5,215 nt of DNA from Deltaproteobacteria bacterium (GCA_016764955.1 JAESQZ010000079.1:1-5215); one strand, 5' to 3'; counted from the stretch's first letter, positions 1 to 5,154 are shown. Notes: generated from the letters alone by a model not told the origin. Translations and numbers: made by a program.

Positions 1-207
1 GTTCCTCTTAGTTACTCGCTCAAACTGAGCAAGTGCCTTATCAGAAGGTGGTTTTTGCTGATTAAGAACGTACTGGCGAACAATATCGAGCGGAGCTCCT
101 TCGCAGGAAACGGCACAGTAGCTTGGACTCCATAGATGCGATCCCCAAAGTTTCTTTTTGAGCTGTGCGGTACCTGTCAACGATTTGAGACAAAAAAACA
201 GGGATAT
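1..207 (-). pseudogene. IS200/IS605-type TnpA (Y1 transposase) C-terminal remnant
   Basis: Read on the minus strand, an open frame carries KKKLWGSHLWSPSY, then EGAPLDIVRQYVLNQQ. This is the conserved C-terminal half of IS200/IS605 TnpA, a single-strand Y1 transposase. The tyrosine in RQYVLNQQ aligns with the family's catalytic nucleophile. The HUH metal-binding half is absent. The recognisable similarity fades upstream of about position 207, and an in-frame stop sits inside a palindromic repeat further upstream. The 3' end runs off the window with no stop seen. A full TnpA is about 130 to 150 residues; only about 65 to 70 are visible. The gene is therefore 5'-truncated and cannot be active from this locus. 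Family assignment is firm; the exact breakpoint is an estimate. Confidence 0.82.
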
Positions 208-259
208 TTGGTTGAGACGAAGAAGCGGGAGAAGAGATGTAAAGTTTATGAGGTTGATT

Positions 260-284
260 TGTCATGCCAGCGGAGGCTGGCGTC
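260..284. repeat. Half copy (one arm) of the palindromic 'MPAFAGMT'-type repeat
   Basis: The segment TGTCATGCCAGCGGAGGCTG, continuing to about 284, matches the left arm of the complete palindrome at 1989-2063 with few differences. The loop and right arm are missing; unrelated sequence follows. It sits exactly between the transposase remnant and the recombinase-like remnant, so it marks or postdates a rearrangement junction. On the minus strand it brings the stop codon that ends the transposase frame. Confidence 0.75.
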
Positions 285-286
285 GG

Positions 287-455
287 AATTTATAGCTCGT
301 TTCGATGAACTGAGTGGTATTGAAAAACGAGGTTTTATCGAACGTATGGTCTCAAAGATTATAATCAAAAGCGATAATAAGCTCGAGATGCAGGTTTTGT
401 GGGACCCAAAGCAAGCTGTCACAAAGACGACAAAAAGTTCGGTTAGTGACTGGAA
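287..455 (+). pseudogene. Possible serine-recombinase C-terminal tail remnant
   Basis: A plus-strand frame running to position 477 contains FIARFDELSGIEKRGFIERM followed by VSKIIIKSDNKLEMQVLW. The pattern 'F..L...EKR.fierMV.kIii..d.lemq' resembles the C-terminal tail of large serine recombinases and resolvase-like phage integrases, where a short helix is followed by the '(L/V)V..I.V..d.iei.' strand. No catalytic resolvase domain is present. The upstream part of the same frame is merely antisense to the transposase remnant and the repeat. The downstream stop lies inside the tRNA gene. I therefore read it as a decayed fragment and not a functional gene. The family call is tentative; it could be a chance resemblance. 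Confidence 0.38.
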
Positions 456-532
<77 letters not shown>

Positions 533-553
533 AAAAAGTGGAAGGGAGTTGCT

Positions 554-583
554 CTTGTAGGCTGATTCGTTTAGAGCCGTCAA
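554..583 (-). promoter_or_regulatory. Candidate sigma70-type promoter for tRNA-Asp
   Basis: On the minus strand TTGACG (578-583, 5 of 6 to consensus) is followed by an 18-base spacer and TACAAG (554-559, 4 of 6). The tRNA 5' end lies 21 bases beyond the -10, which would leave a short leader of about 14 bases for RNase P removal. Position and match are reasonable, but this is by eye only. The -35 directly overlaps the leader next to the HPF ribosome binding site. Confidence 0.4.
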
Positions 584-591
584 GGGAGGAG
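584..591 (+). promoter_or_regulatory. Strong Shine-Dalgarno of hpf
   Basis: GGGAGGAG lies 7 bases before the ATG at 599, the strongest ribosome binding site in the plus operon. It fixes the HPF start and makes HPF the likely entry point for ribosomes that then translate the coupled downstream genes. An hpf promoter could not be pinned down in the 66 bases after the tRNA. Confidence 0.8.
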
Positions 592-598
592 CTTCATT

Positions 599-1147
599 AT
601 GAATACATCTGTAACTTTTAGACACCTGGACTCGAGCGAACCACTCAAGAAACATGCTCTTGAAAAGCTGGAACATATCCAGAAATACCTAGACGGTTCG
701 GCTCAGGCACATGTGGTTTTAAGCGCTGGAAAACACTCAAATCGCGCTGATATCCAAATTTCCTCCCACGGCATGATGATCCGCGGCAAAGAGGACTCTG
801 GAGATATGTATAACTCCATTGAGCGGGCTGTGGAAAAAATCGAGATTCAGATTAAACGCTACAAAGAAAGACTCAAAAACCATAAACCACATGGCGGTGC
901 AAAGCGCCTAAGAGTCAAGTTTGCCACTTTAGGCAGCCAAGAATCTGGCAATTCAGAACCACAAGTCCCTAGAAATATTGTGGAAACCAAAGAAGTAGAG
1001 GCCAGACCCATGGCCATCGATGAAGCCTGCATGCAAATGGATTTGCTTGGCAGTGATCTCTTGGTCTTTTTGAATGCCAAAACTGAGCATATGAATATTT
1101 TGTACCGCAAAAAAGGTCAGAAGTATGGACTTATTGAAACGTTATGA
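599..1147 (+). CDS. hpf: Ribosome hibernation promoting factor, long form
   Basis: This is a 182-residue protein. Residues 1 to about 98 form the S30AE/HPF/RaiA domain, with the typical opening VTFRHLDSSEPLKKHALEKL and the helix SIERAVEKIEIQIKRYKERL followed by basic residues. A charged linker (about 100-130) leads to the long-HPF C-terminal domain (about 130-182), with the family pattern 'A(I)DEACMQMDLLGSDLLVFLNA...YRKKGQKYGLIE' in two stretches. Long HPF binds 70S ribosomes at the decoding centre and uses its C-terminal domain to dimerise them into inactive 100S particles. The start is supported by a strong Shine-Dalgarno. Its TGA overlaps the rapZ ATG by four bases. Long HPF is usual outside gammaproteobacteria, which mainly carry the short form. 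Confidence 0.95.
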   Translation: MNTSVTFRHLDSSEPLKKHALEKLEHIQKYLDGSAQAHVVLSAGKHSNRADIQISSHGMMIRGKEDSGDMYNSIERAVEKIEIQIKRYKERLKNHKPHGGAKRLRVKFATLGSQESGNSEPQVPRNIVETKEVEARPMAIDEACMQMDLLGSDLLVFLNAKTEHMNILYRKKGQKYGLIETL

Positions 1148-1977
1148 TTGCCCTTAGTGGCCTTTCTGGAGCCGGCAAATCCACTGCAGCTAAGATCTTG
1201 GAGGACCAAGGCTATTTTGTAGTGGATAATTTGCCAGCTGAACTCTTGAGCAAGCTCATAGAGCTTGGGGGTGGAGGCCAGCAAAAAAGGCCTCTGGCAT
1301 TTGTCATCGATTCCAGAAACGCAGAAGGCCTCGAAGCCTTTGCGGCAGACTGGAAATTAATTCGAAATGCCCAATTATGGTTCTTGGAAGCCACGGATCC
1401 AACACTTTTGAAGCGCTTTCAAGAAACCAGACGCCCTCACCCCATGGATACCCAAGGCGAAGGCGTTTTGCCTAGCATCGAAAAAGAGCGTTATCTCTTA
1501 GCCCCCTTACACCGAATTGCAGATAAGATTATCGAAACTGACGATCTCAGCCCGCATGATCTAAGAACCGAAATTATCCAGCTGCTTGGCGCCAAAAAAC
1601 CGATCATGCCCAAAGTAAGGCTCTTAAGCTTTGGCTTTAAGCATGGGCTTCCTAGTGAGCTTGATCTTTGTTTTGATGTTCGCTTTATTCAAAACCCCTA
1701 TTTTGTAGAATCACTCAAAGCGCTCACAGGCCTAGATAAGGCCGTGAAAGACTTTGTATTAGAAACGCCCAGCGCAAATATCTTTTTAAGAAAAACAGTC
1801 GATTTACTTAAATTTTTGCTCCCTTGCTATATGCAAGAGCATAAAAGCTATTTAACGATTGCTATCGGCTGCACTGGTGGCCGACATCGCTCTGTTGTCT
1901 TAGTACAAGAGATCGCACAAAAACTAGAGCGTGCTGGTTTTCAGGCGCAGATTACACATCGGGATTTGAAAGTATGA
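1144..1977 (+). CDS. rapZ: RNase adapter protein / nucleotide-binding protein RapZ (YvcJ family)
   Basis: At 277 residues it is close to the family length of about 284. The Walker A motif GLSGAGKS is at residues 6-13 and a Walker B-like VIDSR is around 54-58. TRRPHP (95-100), SFGFKHGLPSELDLCFDVRF (162-181), GCTGGRHRSV (242-251) and the C-terminal HRDL (272-275) are all RapZ signatures. In Escherichia coli RapZ binds the small RNA GlmZ and delivers it to RNase E, tuning glmS and thus UDP-GlcNAc supply for the envelope; in Bacillus the orthologue YvcJ hydrolyses nucleotides. Which role applies here is unknown. The hpf-rapZ pairing recalls the rpoN-hpf-ptsN-rapZ cluster, but ptsN, hprK and npr are absent from this window. 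No Shine-Dalgarno is evident, so translation probably depends on ATGA coupling to hpf. Confidence 0.95.
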   Translation: MIALSGLSGAGKSTAAKILEDQGYFVVDNLPAELLSKLIELGGGGQQKRPLAFVIDSRNAEGLEAFAADWKLIRNAQLWFLEATDPTLLKRFQETRRPHPMDTQGEGVLPSIEKERYLLAPLHRIADKIIETDDLSPHDLRTEIIQLLGAKKPIMPKVRLLSFGFKHGLPSELDLCFDVRFIQNPYFVESLKALTGLDKAVKDFVLETPSANIFLRKTVDLLKFLLPCYMQEHKSYLTIAIGCTGGRHRSVVLVQEIAQKLERAGFQAQITHRDLKV

Positions 1978-2741
1978 TGCGTGTAAGTTGTCATACCAGC
2001 GAAGGCTGGTATCCAGTTCGTTGTCTTGCCCTATTCTGGATGCCAGCCTTCGCTGGCATGACAATATTACTGCTAAGCTCTTGCCAAACGTCGCCACCAC
2101 CTAAGGCCACCTATATCCAAGCCGAGCAACTCTTCGAAAAACACAAGTTCGTCGAAAGCGCTCACATGCTTTCAAAACTTTTGGACGAAGACCCCAAGCT
2201 ACCAAGAGCTCGCAATTTATTAGCCCGCTCTTTTTTCTTTTTAGGCAACCCAGATAGAAGCATCCAAGAATTACAACTCACACTCACAAACGCCCCCATC
2301 GGCAGTCACGATCACCTCGATGCCCTGTTTTTATTGGGCGCCGTCACACTCGAAGCCCCTGACCTTTCAGAAGACACTCGCACAAAAGGCCAAAAAGCAT
2401 GGGAACTCTACTTAAAAGTCGCTCAAGAAAGTGAATTGCAAAATCAAGTCAAAGCTGGTTTAGCCGAGATGAAAGCCCTTCAGAAACCTGACAAAGCCGT
2501 CGAGCTAGCTCGTTCTTACGTGCAAAAACAAAACGCTTCCAAAGCATTATCGATTTTTAGACGCACTTTGAAAAAACACCCAAGTCATGTCCCAGCTTGG
2601 CACTACCAAGGTATGGCATTTATTATGTCTGGCGAACCCAAGCAGGCTGTCGAAAGCTGGAAAGAGGTCTTGAAGCGTGACCCTGCCTATGCCAAGAAGT
2701 TCAAACTCGATCAACGAATAAAAATTGCGGAAAATTTATGA
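1974..2741 (+). CDS. TPR-repeat outer-envelope lipoprotein with repeat-derived signal peptide
   Basis: The protein has 255 residues. A lipobox LSSC (34-37) predicts lipidation at Cys37, with Gln38 next, compatible with outer-membrane sorting in enterics. After a Pro-rich spacer come helical pairs with tetratricopeptide character: about residues 47-73, 77-105, 113-150 and 189-235, including 'A.hmLskLLdEDPklprARnLLArsfFfLGnpdrSi' and 'pawHYQGMAFIMSGepKQAVesWkevLKrDPaY' patterns. TPR lipoproteins act as scaffolds in envelope assembly; no specific function can be assigned. The signal peptide is odd: residues 6-30 are encoded by a palindromic repeat. Start ATG 1974 overlaps the rapZ stop (ATGA); ATG 1977 is an equally good alternative. 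Internal starts at Met23 or Met29 would lack a basic n-region. The 3' end overlaps chdC by ATGA. Confidence 0.85.
   Translation: MMRVSCHTSEGWYPVRCLALFWMPAFAGMTILLLSSCQTSPPPKATYIQAEQLFEKHKFVESAHMLSKLLDEDPKLPRARNLLARSFFFLGNPDRSIQELQLTLTNAPIGSHDHLDALFLLGAVTLEAPDLSEDTRTKGQKAWELYLKVAQESELQNQVKAGLAEMKALQKPDKAVELARSYVQKQNASKALSIFRRTLKKHPSHVPAWHYQGMAFIMSGEPKQAVESWKEVLKRDPAYAKKFKLDQRIKIAENL
1989..2063. repeat. Complete palindromic 'MPAFAGMT'-type repeat embedded in a coding region
   Basis: A 28-base left arm (1989-2016, starting TGTCATACCAGCGAAGGCTG) and a 28-base right arm (2036-2063, ending TTCGCTGGCATGACA) are inverted repeats with one mismatch and one G-T pair, around a 19-base loop. One flanking T-A pair extends the stem. 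Translated in frame it gives CHTSEGWYPVRCLALFWMPA then FAGMT. The plus-strand mRNA would form a very stable hairpin about 12 bases after the start codon of the lipoprotein gene. A half copy lies at 260-284. Such repeats are usually intergenic. Confidence 0.92.
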
Positions 2742-3484
2742 CTGAAAATTTACAAACATTAGAAGGCTGGTACACATTACACGATTTCAGAAGCTTTGAT
2801 TGGCCCAGATGGCGTTTATTATCCAAGCCAGAACAACAAGAAATCCAAGAAGAGTTTTTTAGCGTTTTAAAGCAGTATCAATTTTGCAATGACCAACGCA
2901 CAGGCGCCTTTGCGTGCTATGAAATCTTGGGCCACAAGTCTGACTTTTTATTTTTAAACTTACGCGAGAACATGCATGAGCTTGCCAAAGCAGAGCGTGC
3001 TTTGCAAAAAACGGCATTCTCTGAATTCGCTCCAGTGCTTTACTCTTATGTTTCCGTTGTTGAACTAAGCAATTATGTGCATGGCAACGGCGAGAAAACA
3101 CCAGAAGTTCAAGCAATGATCGACGCAAGGCTAAAACCTGACCTACCCAAAACCAATCACATCTGCTTTTACCCCATGAACAAAAAACGCGAAGGCAAAG
3201 ACAACTGGTACACCGAAAGCATGGATGAACGCCGCCGCATGATGAAAGAGCACGGCCTCATTGGCCGCAAGTATGCTGGCAAAGTCACTCAGATGATTGG
3301 CGGTTCTATTGGCCTCGACGACTGGGAATGGGGCGTGACACTATTTGCTGAAGACCCTCTTGTGTTTAAACACCTCGTAAGCGAAATGCGCTTTGATGAA
3401 GTCAGTGCACGCTTTGCTGAGTTTGGGGCTTTTTATGTGGGCAATCGACTCGAAATCGACTCAATGGTTTCGTCATTGCAGTGA
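2738..3484 (+). CDS. chdC: Coproheme decarboxylase ChdC (HemQ)
   Basis: ChdC converts Fe-coproporphyrin III to heme b by two H2O2-dependent oxidative decarboxylations, the last step of the coproporphyrin-dependent heme pathway in the cytoplasm. This 248-residue protein matches the Firmicute-type family end to end. It has LEGWYTLHDFRS near the N-terminus, YSYVSVVELSNY at 102-113, ICFYPMNKKREG at 142-153, GRKYAGKVTQ at 176-185, DDWEWGVTLF at 194-203 and EMRFDEVSARFAEFG at 216-230. Known functional residues fall at the same numbers as in Staphylococcus aureus: Tyr145 (radical), Lys149, His172 (proximal heme ligand) and Gln185 (distal). A distal Gln, where chlorite dismutases carry Arg, argues for ChdC over chlorite dismutase. 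Translation is coupled to the lipoprotein gene through ATGA; only a weak upstream GCGGA is seen. Confidence 0.95.
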   Translation: MTENLQTLEGWYTLHDFRSFDWPRWRLLSKPEQQEIQEEFFSVLKQYQFCNDQRTGAFACYEILGHKSDFLFLNLRENMHELAKAERALQKTAFSEFAPVLYSYVSVVELSNYVHGNGEKTPEVQAMIDARLKPDLPKTNHICFYPMNKKREGKDNWYTESMDERRRMMKEHGLIGRKYAGKVTQMIGGSIGLDDWEWGVTLFAEDPLVFKHLVSEMRFDEVSARFAEFGAFYVGNRLEIDSMVSSLQ

Positions 3485-3486
3485 AC

Positions 3487-4056
3487 CTAAGGCGCTTTTG
3501 GCGTCCAATTCCACACCGCAATAGCCGGATTTTTGTGATCCTCACCCAGAATACTCAAGCTCGCAGTGCTAAGCTTTAGCTGCTTAGCAAAAGTAACCGG
3601 CTGCTCTAACCAACAGGCAGCAATCACGCGCGAAATATGCCCGCTTGAAAACACCAGCACATCGCCGTCGACACGCTTGGCACGGTCTACGATATATTGA
3701 GCGCGCTCATAGACTTCCTGAGGACTTTCGCCTCCTGGAACGCCGTCGTTGAAAATAAGCCAGTCTGGGCATTCTTTAATAATATCAACCCGTTTGCGGC
3801 CTTCATAGTCACCATAATCCCATTCTTCTAACTCTGGCAGGTACTGTGCTCTGTCACAAAATCCTGCTAAATCGCAGGTTTCAATGGCTCGGTTAAGCGG
3901 GCTACACCAGACTTCTTTGAATTCTTCCTCAGCCAAATGGGGTTTTAGCAACTTTGCTTGCAAACGACCATGCTCGGTTAAATTTAAATCTGTTTTGCCG
4001 GTATGCTGCCCTGTTAGGCTCCAAGATGTCTCACCGTGGCGCACAATATAAAGCAT
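3487..4056 (-). CDS. Histidine phosphatase family protein (phosphoglycerate-mutase-like)
   Basis: This 189-residue branch-1 histidine phosphatase has the RHGET motif at residues 6-10 (phospho-acceptor His7), Arg56 in CSPLNRAIET, the acidic ELEEWDYGDYEG segment (75-86) with the likely general acid, and His140 in SSGHISR. All catalytic positions are present. GQHTGKTDLNLTEHG (16-30) resembles the segment of SHB17-type sedoheptulose-1,7-bisphosphatases and of many bacterial 'GpmB-like' phosphatases, so a small sugar-phosphate substrate is plausible but unproven. The length favours a phosphatase over true cofactor-dependent mutase GpmA (about 250 residues). The ATG overlaps the preceding stop as TAATG, with GAGGTG at 4062-4067 as ribosome binding site. 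Its stop is 2 bases from the convergent chdC stop. Confidence 0.9.
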   Translation of the reverse strand: MLYIVRHGETSWSLTGQHTGKTDLNLTEHGRLQAKLLKPHLAEEEFKEVWCSPLNRAIETCDLAGFCDRAQYLPELEEWDYGDYEGRKRVDIIKECPDWLIFNDGVPGGESPQEVYERAQYIVDRAKRVDGDVLVFSSGHISRVIAACWLEQPVTFAKQLKLSTASLSILGEDHKNPAIAVWNWTPKAP

Positions 4057-4475
4057 TATTTCACCTCACAGGTTGCCTTGCCCTTCAGAACAACATCTTG
4101 ATTTTGATTTTCCACCCAAAGTTCCAAATCGATTAGCTTTCGCTTTTTGCTTTGATAACACTTAGAAATAAGCCCTTTGCAAGTTAAGATATCTCCTGGC
4201 CAAATGAGCTTTTGAAAGGTTGTAGTTATTTGGACAATTTCGGCATTTTCAGCATACTGCCTAAGAGCCTGTTCACAATAAGCAAAAGCCAGCTGCCCAT
4301 GCGCAAAAATCCCACTCAAGCCCTTTGACTTCGCCAGCTGTTCATCCACATGCATAGGGCCAAAGTCATTAACTGCAGCCGCAAACTGCGATATTTGCAC
4401 TCGACTTACAGGTGAGCGCACCAGTGCTGGGATCAAATCTCCAACTTTTATTGATTTATGAGCCACCTTTGCCAC
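4056..4475 (-). CDS. MaoC-like hot-dog (R)-hydroxyacyl dehydratase, HadB-like catalytic subunit
   Basis: A 139-residue single hot-dog protein carries the hydratase 2 motif: NDFGPMHVDEQLAKSKGL (36-53) with catalytic Asp37 and His42, then FAHGQL (57-62). The family hydrates trans-2-enoyl thioesters or dehydrates (3R)-hydroxyacyl thioesters bound to CoA or ACP. The gene directly upstream encodes the matching non-catalytic HadA-like subunit, so a heterodimeric dehydratase is likely, as in mycobacterial HadAB. The start is GTG: AAGGAG lies 7 bases upstream inside the end of the preceding gene. A second GTG three codons on is a less well-spaced alternative. Whether the substrate is an ACP or CoA thioester cannot be told. 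Confidence 0.88.
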   Translation of the reverse strand: MAKVAHKSIKVGDLIPALVRSPVSRVQISQFAAAVNDFGPMHVDEQLAKSKGLSGIFAHGQLAFAYCEQALRQYAENAEIVQITTTFQKLIWPGDILTCKGLISKCYQSKKRKLIDLELWVENQNQDVVLKGKATCEVK

Positions 4476-4478
4476 CCC

Positions 4479-4886
4479 CTAACTCCTTGGAAATCCCCCT
4501 GAAACCGCATAAACACGCTCGCAAGTAAACAGACGTTTTTTTGATTTATCCTTGCCCTCTACCTCTACCACCACAAAGCCCATGGGCTTTTCACCCGCTT
4601 GCTGCTCATAAAGGTCCTTTATTCGCGTATTAATCATAATAGGCTTTTCAACCGGAGGGCGCTTAAAGATCGTTACAGACTCACGTGCATGGAGGACGTT
4701 CTCAGAATTGAGATTCAAAGCCCTTAAAACGCCTTCAAAATCACCTAAAGCCGCCAAAGAAGCGAGGCTCAAGACAGCATTTTCTTGGCTTAAAGTGGCT
4801 TTCGAGAAGCGCTCTACAAAGTCTTCATGTAAGACCTGCTCGGAGGAATTGATTGATTTTCCTATATAATCTCCAATTTTTACCAT
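4479..4886 (-). CDS. HadA-like FAS1-type dehydratase (MaoC N-terminal family) subunit
   Basis: The protein has about 135 residues. It starts with VKIGDYIGKS, followed by a helix, then VLHARESVTIFKRPPVEKPI with INTRIKDLYEQQAGEKPMGF and VVVEVEGKD. This is the pattern of the FAS1-like / MaoC N-terminal hot-dog domain ('vlHgeq.f.y.rPl..Gd.l.v.s.v.d.yek....g...Fvv.et'). The Asp/His dyad is absent, as expected for HadA, which supplies part of the substrate channel while HadB is catalytic. Only three bases separate its TAG from the HadB-like GTG. ATG 4886 is chosen; a GTG at 4889 directly precedes it, and no good Shine-Dalgarno supports either. The upstream region is very AT-rich and probably holds the operon promoter. 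Confidence 0.8.
   Translation of the reverse strand: MVKIGDYIGKSINSSEQVLHEDFVERFSKATLSQENAVLSLASLAALGDFEGVLRALNLNSENVLHARESVTIFKRPPVEKPIMINTRIKDLYEQQAGEKPMGFVVVEVEGKDKSKKRLFTCERVYAVSGGFPRS
4483..4488 (-). promoter_or_regulatory. Shine-Dalgarno selecting the GTG start of the HadB-like gene
   Basis: AAGGAG on the minus strand lies within the last codons of the HadA-like gene, 7 bases before the GTG at 4475. It decides between the two nearby GTG codons and indicates that the two subunits are translated from one message at coordinated levels. Confidence 0.75.
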
Positions 4887-4933
4887 CACACAAATAATAC
4901 TAAATATTTAACAAAAACTAAAGCATTTATGTG

Positions 4934-4963
4934 TTTTTTTAATTAAAAAATGGTAAAATACCA
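4934..4963. other. AT-rich palindromes upstream of the HadA-like gene
   Basis: A 16-base perfect palindrome (six T, AATT, six A at 4935-4950) is directly followed by TGGTA-AAA-TACCA (4951-4963). The first is intrinsically bent DNA of the kind seen in UP elements or nucleoid-protein sites; the second could be an operator half-site pair. They lie 48 to 77 bases upstream of the HadA-like start. I could not place a convincing -35/-10 pair here. Confidence 0.35.
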
Positions 4964-4965
4964 CT

Positions 4966-5077
4966 AGTGTCCGGTTAAAACTTCAATAAATTCAACTGGT
5001 TAGACTGTATATAGTTTAATGTTTCACCTGGCAACTCGCCTTAAAAGAAAGAGCCTAATAATTGCTTAACCGACACT
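4966..5077. mobile_element. MITE-like element or internally deleted IS with terminal inverted repeats
   Basis: AGTGTCCGGTTAA (4966-4978) and its near inverse TTAACCGACACT (5066-5077) bracket about 112 bases without coding potential. The two ends differ by a single extra C. Short non-coding DNA between inverted termini fits a MITE or a deletion derivative of an IS. No convincing target-site duplication is visible at the flanks, so the exact ends are uncertain and the element may be decayed. It separates the AT-rich leader of the HadA-like gene from the hairpins after the His-rich gene. Confidence 0.5.
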
Positions 5078-5087
5078 CAGGTTAAGC
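5064..5087. other. Perfect 8-bp hairpin overlapping the right terminal repeat
   Basis: GCTTAACC (5064-5071) and GGTTAAGC (5080-5087) are perfect inverted repeats with an 8-base loop; T5063-A5088 extends the stem. The left arm is part of the right terminal repeat of the MITE-like element. On the minus strand it is followed by AATTATT, so it could act as a weak terminator or second hairpin after the His-rich gene. Confidence 0.5.
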
Positions 5088-5103
5088 AGCTAATAGGACA
5101 ATG

Positions 5104-5122
5104 CCCCGGAGACTATCCGGGG
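5104..5122 (-). terminator. GC-rich hairpin, possible terminator of the His-rich minus-strand gene
   Basis: CCCCGGA (5104-5110), a 5-base loop and TCCGGGG (5116-5122) form a perfect 7-bp stem. It begins 32 bases after the stop codon of the minus-strand gene. Neither side carries a T-tract, so it is not a classical intrinsic terminator; it may work with the following hairpin or protect the mRNA 3' end. Confidence 0.45.
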
Positions 5123-5154
5123 ACATCGTCGGTTCTAGAATTTCAGTTTAACTT

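Noticed and set aside
62..265. Minus-strand frame of 67 codons over the transposase remnant
   Set aside because: It is in a different frame from the one that carries the clear TnpA similarity and has no recognisable motif.
859..1110. Minus-strand frames inside hpf, rapZ and chdC (859-1110, 1212-1394, 2859-3128)
   Set aside because: They are wholly antisense to well-supported genes, with no motifs and no ribosome binding sites.
2738..3484. Chlorite dismutase as the function of this gene
   Set aside because: It shares the superfamily fold, but has Gln at the distal position where chlorite dismutases have Arg, and has the ChdC Tyr145/Lys149 set; length and motifs match ChdC.
3954..4136. Plus-strand frame across the phosphatase / HadB-like junction
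   Set aside because: It is antisense to two genes with complete catalytic motifs and has no homology signature.
4890..4965. A defined -35/-10 promoter for the HadA-like operon
   Set aside because: Candidates such as TTTACC with CATAAA have poor spacing (about 20) and weak -10 matches; the region is too AT-rich to call one by eye.
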